A program made the position numbers and the translations under genes. This document shows positions 1 to 7,294 of a stretch of 64,000 nt of DNA, one piece after another (position 1 is the first letter of the stretch; every line of letters begins with the position of its first letter). Source of the stretch: Shewanella sp. (GTDB lineage Bacteria; Pseudomonadota; Gammaproteobacteria; Enterobacterales; Shewanellaceae); contig JAOIUG010000001.1 of assembly GCA_028223395.1 (NCBI GenBank), forward strand, positions 1-64,000. Direction: 5' to 3'. The notes beneath the pieces were generated by a model that worked only from the letters and a program-made list of their open reading frames with translations, did no database searches and had not been told where the DNA came from.

Positions 1-60
1 GCTACAATGGCTCTTAGGCTACAATGGCTCCTTTTTCCGCTTAGCTTGGCGTTATAAGCT
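1..60 (+). repeat. Incomplete attC-like site of a preceding integron cassette
   Basis: The right end carries a GGCGTTATAAGC block resembling the 3' core (R') of integron attC sites, just before the next cassette gene. The expected complementary left arm is missing. In its place are two copies of GGCTACAATGGCTC, a motif that recurs in the next attC-like site. This is read as the damaged 3' end of a cassette lying left of the window; the assignment rests on position and the R'-like core. Confidence 0.4.
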
Positions 61-101
61 ACATCGAATCAATAGAATATCCAGCAGTAAGGAAAAACAC
101 T

Positions 102-824
102 TTGCAATTTTTATATTCACTATGGGGACCAAATGGAGTCATATTATTAGGAGCACTAATAAGTGCATTAGGTGCTGTTTGGGCTTCCAACTCCCAAACA
201 AAAGTGAATGATACACTCCAAGAAAAAAGCACACTCATACTCACCCAGAGTGATGAATTAAAATTAAAGAGTGATGAGATCGCTCTGAAAAATTCAGAGA
301 TATTGGATAAAACAACACTACTCGCAGAAAAAAGTGACGAAATTGCAGGTCTAAATAGAGAACTGCTAAATTATTCCACTGGTGGGGACAGTTATCCGAT
401 CACACAAATAATTGATCTAGATAACAATACTAACTCTGGTTTACTTGCTGTTCATAATTCTAGCGAAGAATACCCTCTCTTTAATTTGAGAGTGAGAGTC
501 TATGACTGGGACTCTAAGGTAGCGAGAACTAAAGAAAATATGTTTGGTGATGACAAAATATTTGATAGTGACATGATTCCTGCTTCATCATCGCACTTGG
601 AAGGTAATGCAAAGCTAGGTTCTAACCATATTAAAAACTTCACGATTCAATCTTCTGCACGGAATGGTCAATTTGTCCAAACTCTAAAGTTAAGAAAAGT
701 TGAAGGAGTATGGAGGTCAGCCATTAAGGTTACAAAAATTGATGGGCAAGTGTTATATGAAGAAGTAGATGAAAAATACCCTTTGGATAAACAAGGGGTT
801 GTAGATTGGAAATCGAAACTTTAA
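102..824 (+). CDS. Integron-cassette hypothetical protein, membrane anchor plus coiled coil
   Basis: Unrecognised 240-aa protein. Residues about 8-30 form one hydrophobic helix (GVILLGALISALGAVWA). Residues about 35-90 are a heptad-like stretch rich in K, S, D, E and L with repeated K-S-D-E units (LKSDEI, EKSDEI), suggesting a coiled coil. The C-terminal part (about 95-240) looks like a soluble beta-rich domain. Expected topology is a short N-terminal anchor with the rest on one side of the membrane; no catalytic motif is visible. The start is a TTG preceded by TAAGGA at suitable distance. It lies between two attC-like sites in the array orientation and is AT-rich compared with the housekeeping genes, which fits a mobile cassette. 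Function unknown. Confidence 0.7.
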   Translation: MQFLYSLWGPNGVILLGALISALGAVWASNSQTKVNDTLQEKSTLILTQSDELKLKSDEIALKNSEILDKTTLLAEKSDEIAGLNRELLNYSTGGDSYPITQIIDLDNNTNSGLLAVHNSSEEYPLFNLRVRVYDWDSKVARTKENMFGDDKIFDSDMIPASSSHLEGNAKLGSNHIKNFTIQSSARNGQFVQTLKLRKVEGVWRSAIKVTKIDGQVLYEEVDEKYPLDKQGVVDWKSKL

Positions 825-826
825 GT

Positions 827-880
827 GATTAACAATGGCTGGCTACAATGGCTCGTGTTGCCTCAGAACGAGGCGTTAGC
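827..880 (+). repeat. Chimeric attC-like site after the first cassette
   Basis: Directly follows the stop codon of the 240-aa cassette gene. It begins GATTAACAATGGCTGG and ends GAGGCGTTAGC, with a small GCCTC/GAGGC hairpin at the 3' side. The 3' half looks like a genuine attC L'-R' arm. The 5' half is not its complement; it carries the GGCTACAATGGCTC motif also seen at the window start. The site therefore seems recombined or invaded. Confidence 0.5.
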
Positions 881-895
881 AGTATAAGTAGGAGT

Positions 896-1714
896 ATGAG
901 TTTGTCGATAGGACATACAGAGCAAGGAACTCTATTACATCATTACACTAGTGTTGAGAAAGCACTGAGCATGCTTGAAAGTGGTCAAATATGGCTCAGC
1001 CCAATGAGCAATGTAAACGACCCCAAGGAGTTTTCTGATTGGGAGCTTACATACGTTCCTGGAATAAATAAAATATCAGTAAGAGAGTGGGATGAAATAA
1101 GTAGTGCAATAAGTAAAGAGAGTAAGAGAATTTCAAAAATATCGTGTTTCACTGAAGACGTTCTTACCGACCATACTTCACCAATAAATAGATATATTGA
1201 TCTTGGTTGTATTAAACGTGGATTTGCTAACTCACCAATGTGGCATTTTTATGGTGAAAATCATACTGGATGCTGTTTAGTGTTTGATAAGTCGAAATTA
1301 ATACAAGAGTTTGAAAGTCAAACAACCGAATACACAGAATTTAGTAATTCAGTTCAATATATTGATGAAAAATTTCCTAGAAATGTAGGGTTTGAGCCTT
1401 ATTACTTTGAACTAGATAAAGTTATTGAATTTGGTGTTAACCAATATACTAAACAATTCCTTAATACACGTTTTAAAGACCTTTATTTTAAAAAGCAATC
1501 TGTTTGGTCTTACGAAAACGAATATCGTTTCTACGTACAAGATGATAGTAATTCTCCTTTCAAGCTAAATTTTGGTAAAGCACTAGCATATGTTTGTTTT
1601 GGTGTTGAATGTAGTGACGACGACAAGAAAAAAATTAGAGTATTTGCACAAAGTCATGGGTTTTCGACTCAAGAGATAAAATTCAAAAACCATACAGTTC
1701 AAGTGGTAATGTAA
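896..1714 (+). CDS. DUF2971 family protein (integron cassette)
   Basis: About 272 aa from ATG 896. It shows the usual DUF2971 pattern: an N-terminal LHHYTSVEKALSMLESG followed by WLSPMSNVNDPKEF, a central MWHFYGENHTGCCLVF block and a C-terminal SVWSYENEYRFYV block. The family is widespread in mobile and defence-rich DNA and its biochemical role is not settled. The ORF track starts at 848, but that ATG lies inside the attC-like site; ATG 896, just after GTAGGAGT, gives the normal family N-terminus, although the ribosome site is unusually close. It is an AT-rich cassette gene in the same orientation as its neighbours. Family assignment is good, function unknown. Confidence 0.75.
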   Translation: MSLSIGHTEQGTLLHHYTSVEKALSMLESGQIWLSPMSNVNDPKEFSDWELTYVPGINKISVREWDEISSAISKESKRISKISCFTEDVLTDHTSPINRYIDLGCIKRGFANSPMWHFYGENHTGCCLVFDKSKLIQEFESQTTEYTEFSNSVQYIDEKFPRNVGFEPYYFELDKVIEFGVNQYTKQFLNTRFKDLYFKKQSVWSYENEYRFYVQDDSNSPFKLNFGKALAYVCFGVECSDDDKKKIRVFAQSHGFSTQEIKFKNHTVQVVM

Positions 1715-1775
1715 TATGCTAAGAAGCTACATAGCAGAAGCTACATAGCCACCCATAGTTAATGGCATCAATTGC

Positions 1776-1817
1776 GACCTCCTGCTGTGCTTGATTTGAG
1801 CATTTAACAAGGAGGTC
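1776..1817. repeat. Inverted repeat covering a Shine-Dalgarno sequence
   Basis: GACCTCCT at 1776-1783 is the exact complement of AGGAGGTC at 1810-1817. The right arm contains the strong ribosome-binding site (AAGGAGG) of the transposase remnant starting at 1821, so the folded RNA would hide it. This is seen directly; a regulatory role is inference. Confidence 0.55.
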
Positions 1818-1820
1818 GGC

Positions 1821-1921
1821 ATGCCCCGCTCAAGACGAACGTTAATTAGCATCGAGCTCTTTATTTGGTAAGAAGGCCCTATCATCACTGTTGTAGCCGT
1901 GTTGTTCGGCGCGCCTTTTTG
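1821..1921 (+). pseudogene. N-terminal remnant of a REP-associated tyrosine transposase (Y1 Tnp / RAYT)
   Basis: ATG 1821 follows a strong AAGGAGG. Translation begins MPRSRRTLISIE and then hits a stop. After a frameshift the DNA encodes YHHCCSRVVRRAFL, which matches the conserved N-terminal PYYHCVSRCVRRAFL region of IS200-like/RAYT transposases. Homology stops at about 1921, where the GATTAACAATGGCTGGC repeat begins. Only the first 35 or so codons remain, with at least one frameshift, and the catalytic Tyr region is absent. The ORF listed on the opposite strand (1727-1930) is a shadow. It is a dead fragment caught in the cassette array. Confidence 0.6.
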
Positions 1922-2088
1922 GATTAACAATGGCTGGCTATATGATCGTGTTTTTACTTAATACTTAGCGTTTATAAGCGTTTTACTACCGAACACTTCT
2001 CAAGTTCCAACTTTAACTAAGACTCAGCATTGCCTGCCAACATGAATGTTGCTATGTTACTGATTAACAATGGCTGGCTATATGATCC
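1922..2088 (+). repeat. Two copies of a GATTAACAATGGCTGGCTA repeat flanking a non-coding stretch
   Basis: Copies start near 1922 and 2063 and are identical over about 26 bases including the extension TATGATC; a third, shorter match lies at 827. The first copy is followed at about 1965 by TAGCGTTTATAAGC, a degenerate version of the GGCGTTATAAGC core at the window start, so it may be a decayed attC. No gene is seen between 1922 and 2123. Confidence 0.5.
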
Positions 2089-2123
2089 TTTTCATCCGTA
2101 TTACCCGAAATTAGGAGTCTACC

Positions 2124-3320
2124 TTGGGTTACCATTCAGATTTAATGATTGATATGTATTCATCACCACAATTATCAGGCTCAGATAAAACCATATGTGC
2201 CAATTGTGTTGTAGATGATGCATTAATTGACCTCGTTAAAAGTAACTTATCTTCAAAGTCGTGTTCATATTGTGATGGAGATTATGATGACGAAGATGAA
2301 GAAAGTAATAGTGATGAGCTGATTGCAGCATCTTACGATATTGTGATGGAACGTGTATATGGAACTATTTTCCAATATTACGGTGATGCACAAGATGTAG
2401 GTATGCCATGGGTTGAAAAAGAATGGCTTATGCCTGAGAACAATATATGGGAAGTCATTGGTGAATTTGATCCTGGTTGGTCAGGGAGTTTTTGCGAAGA
2501 CTTGATTGATAGCTCAGATCCAAGTTTATATTTGGTGGAACATGTTGATAATGATTGGTCAACTGAGAGTCCTGCATCAGCATTATTTTATGGGTGGTCA
2601 GCTTTTAAAGAACAAGTGCTACATAAAACTAGATATTTATTTTTAAGCGAACCAGAAGATAAATATTCATCGGGCAGGCCTGATTATATACCTGTTTCTA
2701 ATATGATAGATGCCTTAGGCGCACTATGTAATTCTGAAAGTTTAGTTAAAACTATTCCTGCAGGTACGGAATTTTATAGAGTCAGGGTTAATTCAGAAGA
2801 TGCTAAATTTACAACATTTTCAGAGGTTGGAGTACCCCCTAAAGGCTTTGCTAGTGCGGGGAGAATGAACCCAGCAGGAATATCATATTTTTATGTGGCG
2901 TATGATCAGCTAACAGCAGAAAAAGAAGTTGTAGATAAAGCTAAAAAGTGGACGATTGCAAAATTTGAAACACTTACTGAAATAACTGTTATTGATTTTG
3001 TAAATTTGCCTACAATACCAAGTGTTTTTTCCGAGGGAGCATATGAAACAAGACAAAATTTATCGTTCTTACATTCTCTTGTTAAAGAATTAACTTTACC
3101 TGTTTCAAAAGACGGCAGGGAGCATGTTGAATACGTCCCAACTCAAATAATATCCGAGTATTTTAGACATCGCTTTAAAACGCCAGAGCAGACAAGCGTA
3201 TTAGGCTTAAGGTATCCAAGCGTAAAAAATGAGTCAGGAATTAATATTGCAATTTTCAATTCTGATAATGACTCTTTAGAGCGTTTTTTTAAATTGGTGT
3301 CCACTGATATTAATGGCTAA
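2124..3320 (+). CDS. HEPN/RES-NTD plus RES domain protein, putative NAD+-consuming toxin (integron cassette)
   Basis: 398 aa. The N-terminus has two CxxC pairs (CANC near residue 25, CSYC near 47), a likely zinc knuckle, followed by a helical region resembling the N-terminal domain often fused to RES. From about residue 205 the RES domain is recognisable: FYRVR, then GRMNPAGISYFYVAYD with AEKEV, and a late PTQIISEYFRHRF. RES proteins of the MbcT type degrade NAD+ in toxin-antitoxin systems; that this protein does so is inference. No Xre antitoxin gene is next to it. The start is TTG 2124 with AGGAG spaced about 7 nt. A well-formed attC follows directly, so it is a complete cassette. Confidence 0.7.
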   Translation: MGYHSDLMIDMYSSPQLSGSDKTICANCVVDDALIDLVKSNLSSKSCSYCDGDYDDEDEESNSDELIAASYDIVMERVYGTIFQYYGDAQDVGMPWVEKEWLMPENNIWEVIGEFDPGWSGSFCEDLIDSSDPSLYLVEHVDNDWSTESPASALFYGWSAFKEQVLHKTRYLFLSEPEDKYSSGRPDYIPVSNMIDALGALCNSESLVKTIPAGTEFYRVRVNSEDAKFTTFSEVGVPPKGFASAGRMNPAGISYFYVAYDQLTAEKEVVDKAKKWTIAKFETLTEITVIDFVNLPTIPSVFSEGAYETRQNLSFLHSLVKELTLPVSKDGREHVEYVPTQIISEYFRHRFKTPEQTSVLGLRYPSVKNESGINIAIFNSDNDSLERFFKLVSTDING

Positions 3321-3413
3321 CAAGGAATTTAAGCGGAACTAAAACAGTTGGTTAGGTTCCGCTTCGCTTCACATTATAACCAACAATTTTAGTCCGCTTA
3401 ATGCGGCGTTATG
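3317..3413 (+). repeat. Integron attC recombination site
   Basis: The site begins at the stop codon of the RES cassette (CTAACAAGG) and ends with GCGGCGTTATG. The arms are complementary over more than 30 bases: AGCGGAACTAAAA on the left faces the complement of TTTTAGTCCGCT on the right with one unpaired A, and GTTGGTTA faces TAACCAAC. A single extrahelical base in a long imperfect hairpin with RYYYAAC/GTTRRRY-type ends is the hallmark of attC folded as single strand. Best integron evidence in the window. Confidence 0.88.
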
Positions 3414-3429
3414 TTTCTAAGGTGTCATT

Positions 3430-3777
3430 TTGATTAAGTTTCTACCTATAGATATAGATGAGATTGCTTTATATAAACAAGCTACGGACTCATTTATGAG
3501 CTCTGCGCGCAATCTTATGGAAGATGACGTAGCAGAGTTTGTTGGGTTCTTTAATAATTTTAAGCTAGATGAATTAAAAACATCATTAACTAAAATTCAA
3601 TATACTAAAAACAATACAGAGCAAGACTTAATCTATTTTGATGAATCTACGGAGTTTCATTTTGAGGTGAAATTACATATTTATGCCTTAGATGAAGATA
3701 ATGACAAAGAAACACTTGCGGGTTACATTCTGGTCTTGAACTCTAATATGGACGTTGTGGATGATTTCCTTGTGTAA
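3430..3777 (+). CDS. Integron-cassette hypothetical protein
   Basis: Unrecognised 115-aa acidic protein without signal peptide or membrane helix. It reads as alternating helix (residues about 8-55) and strand (about 60-115: FHFEVKLHIYAL, AGYILVLNSN), so probably a small alpha/beta fold. The start is TTG 3430 preceded by TAAGGTG. It begins 16 nt after one attC and ends just before the next attC-like hairpin, so it forms the last complete cassette in the array. AT-rich like the other cassettes. No function can be proposed. Confidence 0.65.
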   Translation: MIKFLPIDIDEIALYKQATDSFMSSARNLMEDDVAEFVGFFNNFKLDELKTSLTKIQYTKNNTEQDLIYFDESTEFHFEVKLHIYALDEDNDKETLAGYILVLNSNMDVVDDFLV

Positions 3778-3783
3778 TCAAAA

Positions 3784-3838
3784 CATAACAAATATGGATA
3801 GGCCGCGCGTAGCCGCGTCCTTATCCCAAGTGTTGAAC
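3784..3838 (+). repeat. Short attC-like site closing the cassette array
   Basis: After the 115-aa gene, the left arm TAACAAATATGGATAGG faces CCTTATCCCAAGTGTTGAAC. GGATAGG pairs with CCTTATCC leaving one extra A, as expected for an attC extrahelical base, and GTTGAAC fits the GTTRRRY core. No further cassette gene follows, so this is taken as the distal array end. Confidence 0.65.
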
Positions 3839-4420
3839 AAGCCCGGGTTTGTAGCAAGTGATACCTTTATAGTGTCAATATCGGCGTAAGAGTTTACGCT
3901 TTGTCGATGTGTGCTGAGCAGTCACATTCTTTACTAGCCGCACCTATCCCTTAGTATTGTCAGCTGATTTTTTACCTAGCCATATCAATTTTTTAGTAGC
4001 TCCTTATACTTTTCTCTCACGTTCTTACTGTTTACTTTCTAACCCTTTCGCTTAAATCGTGGTGTTAGGTGTTGTTGGTTTTTGCTTAATAGAGCTTGTC
4101 AATCGCGCATGCACGCCCATAAATATCATTGGCAGCAGGGGCAAGATCTTATAGCTTGGGTTTTGATGGCTTTTTCGAACGACGAAAATACAGCCCCAGC
4201 AACCGCCGGTGTTTCAAGGTAGTTGACACTATTCAAAAAACGGGTCAGTTCTGTCGGTAAAATTTGCAGCTGACTTTCCTTTTATGCCAATGACTTATTC
4301 CTGACTTTTTTATCAGGAATATTGATTGAGCGTATCATTATTATCAAATTTTCTTATTTCATTGCTTCAGGTAATTTGAGCTTAGAGCAAACCTTTGTTT
4401 TTAAATAACGGGAGTATGAG
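3839..4420. other. Intergenic region between cassette array and transporter
   Basis: About 580 bases without a convincing gene. The only clear structure is the hairpin TATTCCTGA / TCAGGAATA at 4296-4321. Nothing else was recognised. Confidence 0.5.
4296..4321. terminator. Hairpin upstream of the FNT-CBS gene
   Basis: TATTCCTGA (4296-4304) and TCAGGAATA (4313-4321) are perfect complements around an 8-nt T-rich loop. There is no T-tract after it on the plus strand. It could be a weak terminator, or an operator about 150 bp before the transporter start. Confidence 0.35.
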
Positions 4421-4480
4421 ATGAGTAAAAGTGTAATCACAGATGATGTGGCAAGAAGGAGGGGGCATGTCGGGGAGTAA
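4421..4480 (+). CDS. Possible 19-codon upstream ORF overlapping the transporter start
   Basis: ATG 4421 is preceded by GGGAG and reads MSKSVITDDVARRRGHVGE before a TAA at 4478. It overlaps the preferred start of the channel gene (4467) by 14 nt, an arrangement compatible with translational coupling. Too short to judge by content; it may be chance. Confidence 0.25.
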   Translation: MSKSVITDDVARRRGHVGE

Positions 4481-6029
4481 TCGAGCAAAACCCAAACCGG
4501 TGATTCGCTCACGAGTCCCTCTTTTTTCGAAAGAAAGCGGGCTAACACCGAGTATGTACCAACAAGCTGCGCGCTATGGGGCTGATAAAGTGCTAAAGGC
4601 CCAATGGCAGTCTTTTGGATTGGCGATATTTGCGGGTGCATTTATTGCTTTAGCCTTTGTGTTTTATATCACGGTGACAACAGGTAGCCATGGATCTTGG
4701 GGAGTGATGAGGTTTGCTGGAGGTTTGGCGTTTAGTCTTGGGTTAATGTTAGTTGTGATCTGTGGCGGTGAGCTTTTTACCAGTACCGTGTTAAGCAGCG
4801 TCGCTTGGGCACAAAAACACGTTTCAGCTCAGTCTTTATTAAAATGCTGGGGGCGCGTGTATGTTGGTAACTTCATTGGCGCAATGCTAATGCTGTTATT
4901 GATAATGGTTGCCGGGATGCACAACTTAAATGAGGGGCAATGGGGACTTAATGCATTGAGCATTGCCGAGCACAAGTTGCATCACAGTTGGTGGCAAGCG
5001 TTTGTATTGGGCGTGCTCTGTAATGTGTTGGTATGCCTAGGTGTTTGGATGACGTTTTCCAGTAAAGAGGCGTTAACAAAAGCAATATTACTTATGTTAC
5101 CTGTGGCGATGTTTGTGAGCAGTGGTTTTGAGCACAGTATCGCCAATTTATTTATGGTGCCTTTAGGCATCGTCATCGTCAATATGTCAGATCCTGTTTG
5201 GTTTGCGGCGCTAAATGTCACTCAAGGCCAATTTAGCGATTTAACCGTTATGAATTTTATTATCAATAATTTAATACCCGTGACACTCGGCAATATTGTC
5301 GGCGGTGGATTGTTTGTTGGCTTAGGTTACTGGCTCATTGAGCAAGCCAATTGCAGTGAATGTTTGCATTTAACGCCACAAAATAAACACGCTGTGCTGG
5401 CTGATGTTATTGCATTGTCAGCCTTTGAAAAAAATAACCATCCCTCTTTTGTAGAACACGCCTTTGCTGAACCTTCACTGACGCAAAGCCTTAAAAGTGC
5501 TCACCTATCTTCTGGAGTAAGCAACATGCCTAAAACAATACAAACACTAAGTGTTCGCGATTTGATGAATACCACGCCATTGACACTCAACGCCGACATG
5601 ACGATATACGCCGCATTACAGCTTCTTAGCGACAGTGCTCGTCGCAGTGCACCTGTGATTAACAAGCAACAACAGCTACTCGGTTTTATCTCGGAGCAAG
5701 ATCTTTTACGCAGCTTATGGTCACAAGAGTTTGCCCAAGACACAAGTGCTAAAGTCGCTGATTTGATGCAAACTCAAGTATTGACGGTATCACCATCAGA
5801 TAGAGTTGCTGATCTGCTCGCGCTTATGGTTGTTGATAAAGAGGCATTATTTCCGGTTAATGACATGGGAATGCTGATGGGTTCAGCATTTTACAGCTAT
5901 GAAGAGCGCTTAAGAGCTGCAAAAGCAAGTCAACCGAGTGTATTTCCTGTGATAGAAGACGGGGTATTGTGTGGCGTTATTACACGCCAAGAGATCGCGC
6001 ACAAAGTTTGTGAGCTCCACCAGTGCTAA
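4467..6029 (+). CDS. Formate/nitrite transporter (FNT) family channel with C-terminal CBS domains
   Basis: About 520 aa. Residues about 40-300 resemble FocA/NirC-type channels with six hydrophobic segments (for example FGLAIFAGAFIALAFVFYI and GGLAFSLGLMLVVICGGELFTSTV). From about 345 onward a pair of CBS motifs follows (VRDLMNTTPLTLNADMTIYAAL, VADLMQTQVLTVSPSDRVADLL), then a partial third repeat ending VIEDGVLCGVITRQEIAHKV. FNT channels move small monovalent anions across the inner membrane; CBS pairs usually bind adenine nucleotides, so energy-linked gating is a reasonable inference. ATG 4467 is chosen because AAGGAGG precedes it, while the track start at 4443 has no good site. Exact substrate unknown. 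Confidence 0.85.
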   Translation: MSGSNRAKPKPVIRSRVPLFSKESGLTPSMYQQAARYGADKVLKAQWQSFGLAIFAGAFIALAFVFYITVTTGSHGSWGVMRFAGGLAFSLGLMLVVICGGELFTSTVLSSVAWAQKHVSAQSLLKCWGRVYVGNFIGAMLMLLLIMVAGMHNLNEGQWGLNALSIAEHKLHHSWWQAFVLGVLCNVLVCLGVWMTFSSKEALTKAILLMLPVAMFVSSGFEHSIANLFMVPLGIVIVNMSDPVWFAALNVTQGQFSDLTVMNFIINNLIPVTLGNIVGGGLFVGLGYWLIEQANCSECLHLTPQNKHAVLADVIALSAFEKNNHPSFVEHAFAEPSLTQSLKSAHLSSGVSNMPKTIQTLSVRDLMNTTPLTLNADMTIYAALQLLSDSARRSAPVINKQQQLLGFISEQDLLRSLWSQEFAQDTSAKVADLMQTQVLTVSPSDRVADLLALMVVDKEALFPVNDMGMLMGSAFYSYEERLRAAKASQPSVFPVIEDGVLCGVITRQEIAHKVCELHQC

Positions 6030-6052
6030 ATTCAGTGAGTTAACCTTAAAAA

Positions 6053-6078
6053 ACAAAGAGGAGGGCGCTCCTCTTTGT
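6053..6078. terminator. Bidirectional terminator between FNT-CBS and LysR genes
   Basis: ACAAAGAGGAG and CTCCTCTTTGT form a perfect 11-bp stem with a GGCG loop between the convergent genes. Confidence 0.75.
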
Positions 6079-6079
6079 G

Positions 6080-6997
6080 CTATGTTGGCTTATCTGTTAG
6101 TGCAACTCTGTTTCGACTTAAACGTCTGGCTTCTGTAATCACACACTCTCGCAGTGGATCCTCTCCAGCATCAGCGCGCCAGACAAATGAAAGGTGGCGT
6201 TGCATGTTGAGCTCAGGTGTTGACAACACCACTAATTCACCGTTTGCGACCTCTTTCTCGACATCTAAATAGGGCAAACTGCTTAAGTAAGGACCATGCT
6301 TAACAAGGGCCTTAAGCAAAGACACGTATTCATACTCTTTCCACACATGCAGCTTTTCAATGATCCCGTGAATGGCACCTTCAAAAATGCGTCTGGTGCC
6401 AGCTCCTTGTTCTCTGAGCACCCATTTTGCTTGTTCTAACTGGGCTAAACTTGTCGATTTTGAGTTAGCGTAAGGATGATGAGGAGATGAGACTACAACA
6501 AGATGATCATCAAGCCATTGTTCTTGATGTAAACGGCTGTCGTCGTTGCGTCCCTCAATAATGCCTAAATCGTACTCATAATTGAGCAAACCCTCAATTA
6601 CATGTTCAGTGTTTTCGACCATTAAGCTAATGCGCAGCTCTGGAAAGTCGTTATCAATGTTGCTGATAAGCTGCGGCAGCAAATGTTCAGCTGCTGTTTG
6701 GCTAGAGCCTATTCTAAATTGGCCACTTATAAGGTGTTGTTGATGAAGTCCCAATTCAATTTGTTGCGCATCTTGTAACAGCCGTCTTGCCTTTGGCCTA
6801 AGCCAGTTACCCCAATGGCTTAGTGCTAAGCGGTTTCCTTGACGAATAAAAAGCGGACGTCCGAGTAAATTCTCTAATTGCGCCAAAGACATACTGACTG
6901 CGGATTGGGTCATTGATAGTTTTCTGGCAGCGGCACTGACACTGCCTAAACTGGCAACAGCGTCGAACACCATAATTTGTTTAAGGGAGTACTTCAT
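6080..6997 (-). CDS. LysR-family transcriptional regulator
   Basis: About 305 aa from ATG 6997. The N-terminal winged helix-turn-helix is clear: FDAVASLGSVSAAARKLSMTQSAVSMSLAQLENLLGRPLF. It is followed by the effector-binding domain with YDLGIIEGRNDDSRLHQEQWLDDHLVVVSSPHHP. The TTG start in the track (7045) would add 16 unusual residues. The gene lies downstream of the NRPS operon on the same strand, separated by about 300 bp that hold a large inverted repeat. It could regulate the cluster or the convergent FNT-CBS channel; the sequence does not decide. LysR proteins usually bind T-N11-A boxes; none is assigned here. Confidence 0.88.
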   Translation of the reverse strand: MKYSLKQIMVFDAVASLGSVSAAARKLSMTQSAVSMSLAQLENLLGRPLFIRQGNRLALSHWGNWLRPKARRLLQDAQQIELGLHQQHLISGQFRIGSSQTAAEHLLPQLISNIDNDFPELRISLMVENTEHVIEGLLNYEYDLGIIEGRNDDSRLHQEQWLDDHLVVVSSPHHPYANSKSTSLAQLEQAKWVLREQGAGTRRIFEGAIHGIIEKLHVWKEYEYVSLLKALVKHGPYLSSLPYLDVEKEVANGELVVLSTPELNMQRHLSFVWRADAGEDPLRECVITEARRLSRNRVALTDKPT

Positions 6998-7206
6998 TGT
7001 GCCGTTTGTTTCCTTACTCGAAACGCCTTTATAGGGAGCTATCAATTTATTTGATGGTGGGTCAGTTTGATTTTAAAGGGGGCTTACTGGCAGGACAAGC
7101 CAAATTCATTTTAGCTATGAATAACTTAGATTAAGCTCACTGTTCGGTGTTTAGTGTGATCGGCGTGTGCTTGGCTCACGTGCGAACAGTGGCACTAAAG
7201 GGTTAA

Positions 7207-7276
7207 GCGCTAAACACATTTTGATGCAGAGCGTTAAGGCTATCAAATAAAGTGTTCTGCATCTGTTGTTTAGCGC
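7207..7276. repeat. Two-step inverted repeat downstream of the NRPS operon
   Basis: GCGCTAAACA (7207-7216) pairs with TGTTTAGCGC (7267-7276), and GATGCAGA (7223-7230) pairs with TCTGCATC (7256-7263), enclosing a 25-nt loop. It starts about 19 nt beyond the NRPS stop. A transcription end or RNA-stabilising structure is likely; there is no T-tract on the minus strand, so classical intrinsic termination is doubtful. Confidence 0.55.
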
Positions 7277-7294
7277 TAGTTTGCCAAGATGAAT

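Noticed and set aside
1727-1930. 67-aa minus-strand ORF
   Set aside because: It is antisense to the RAYT transposase remnant, whose plus-strand frames give recognisable family text.
4290-4360. Possible FNR box before the FNT-CBS gene (TTGATTGAGCGTATCA)
   Set aside because: The spacing does not match TTGAT-N4-ATCAA.
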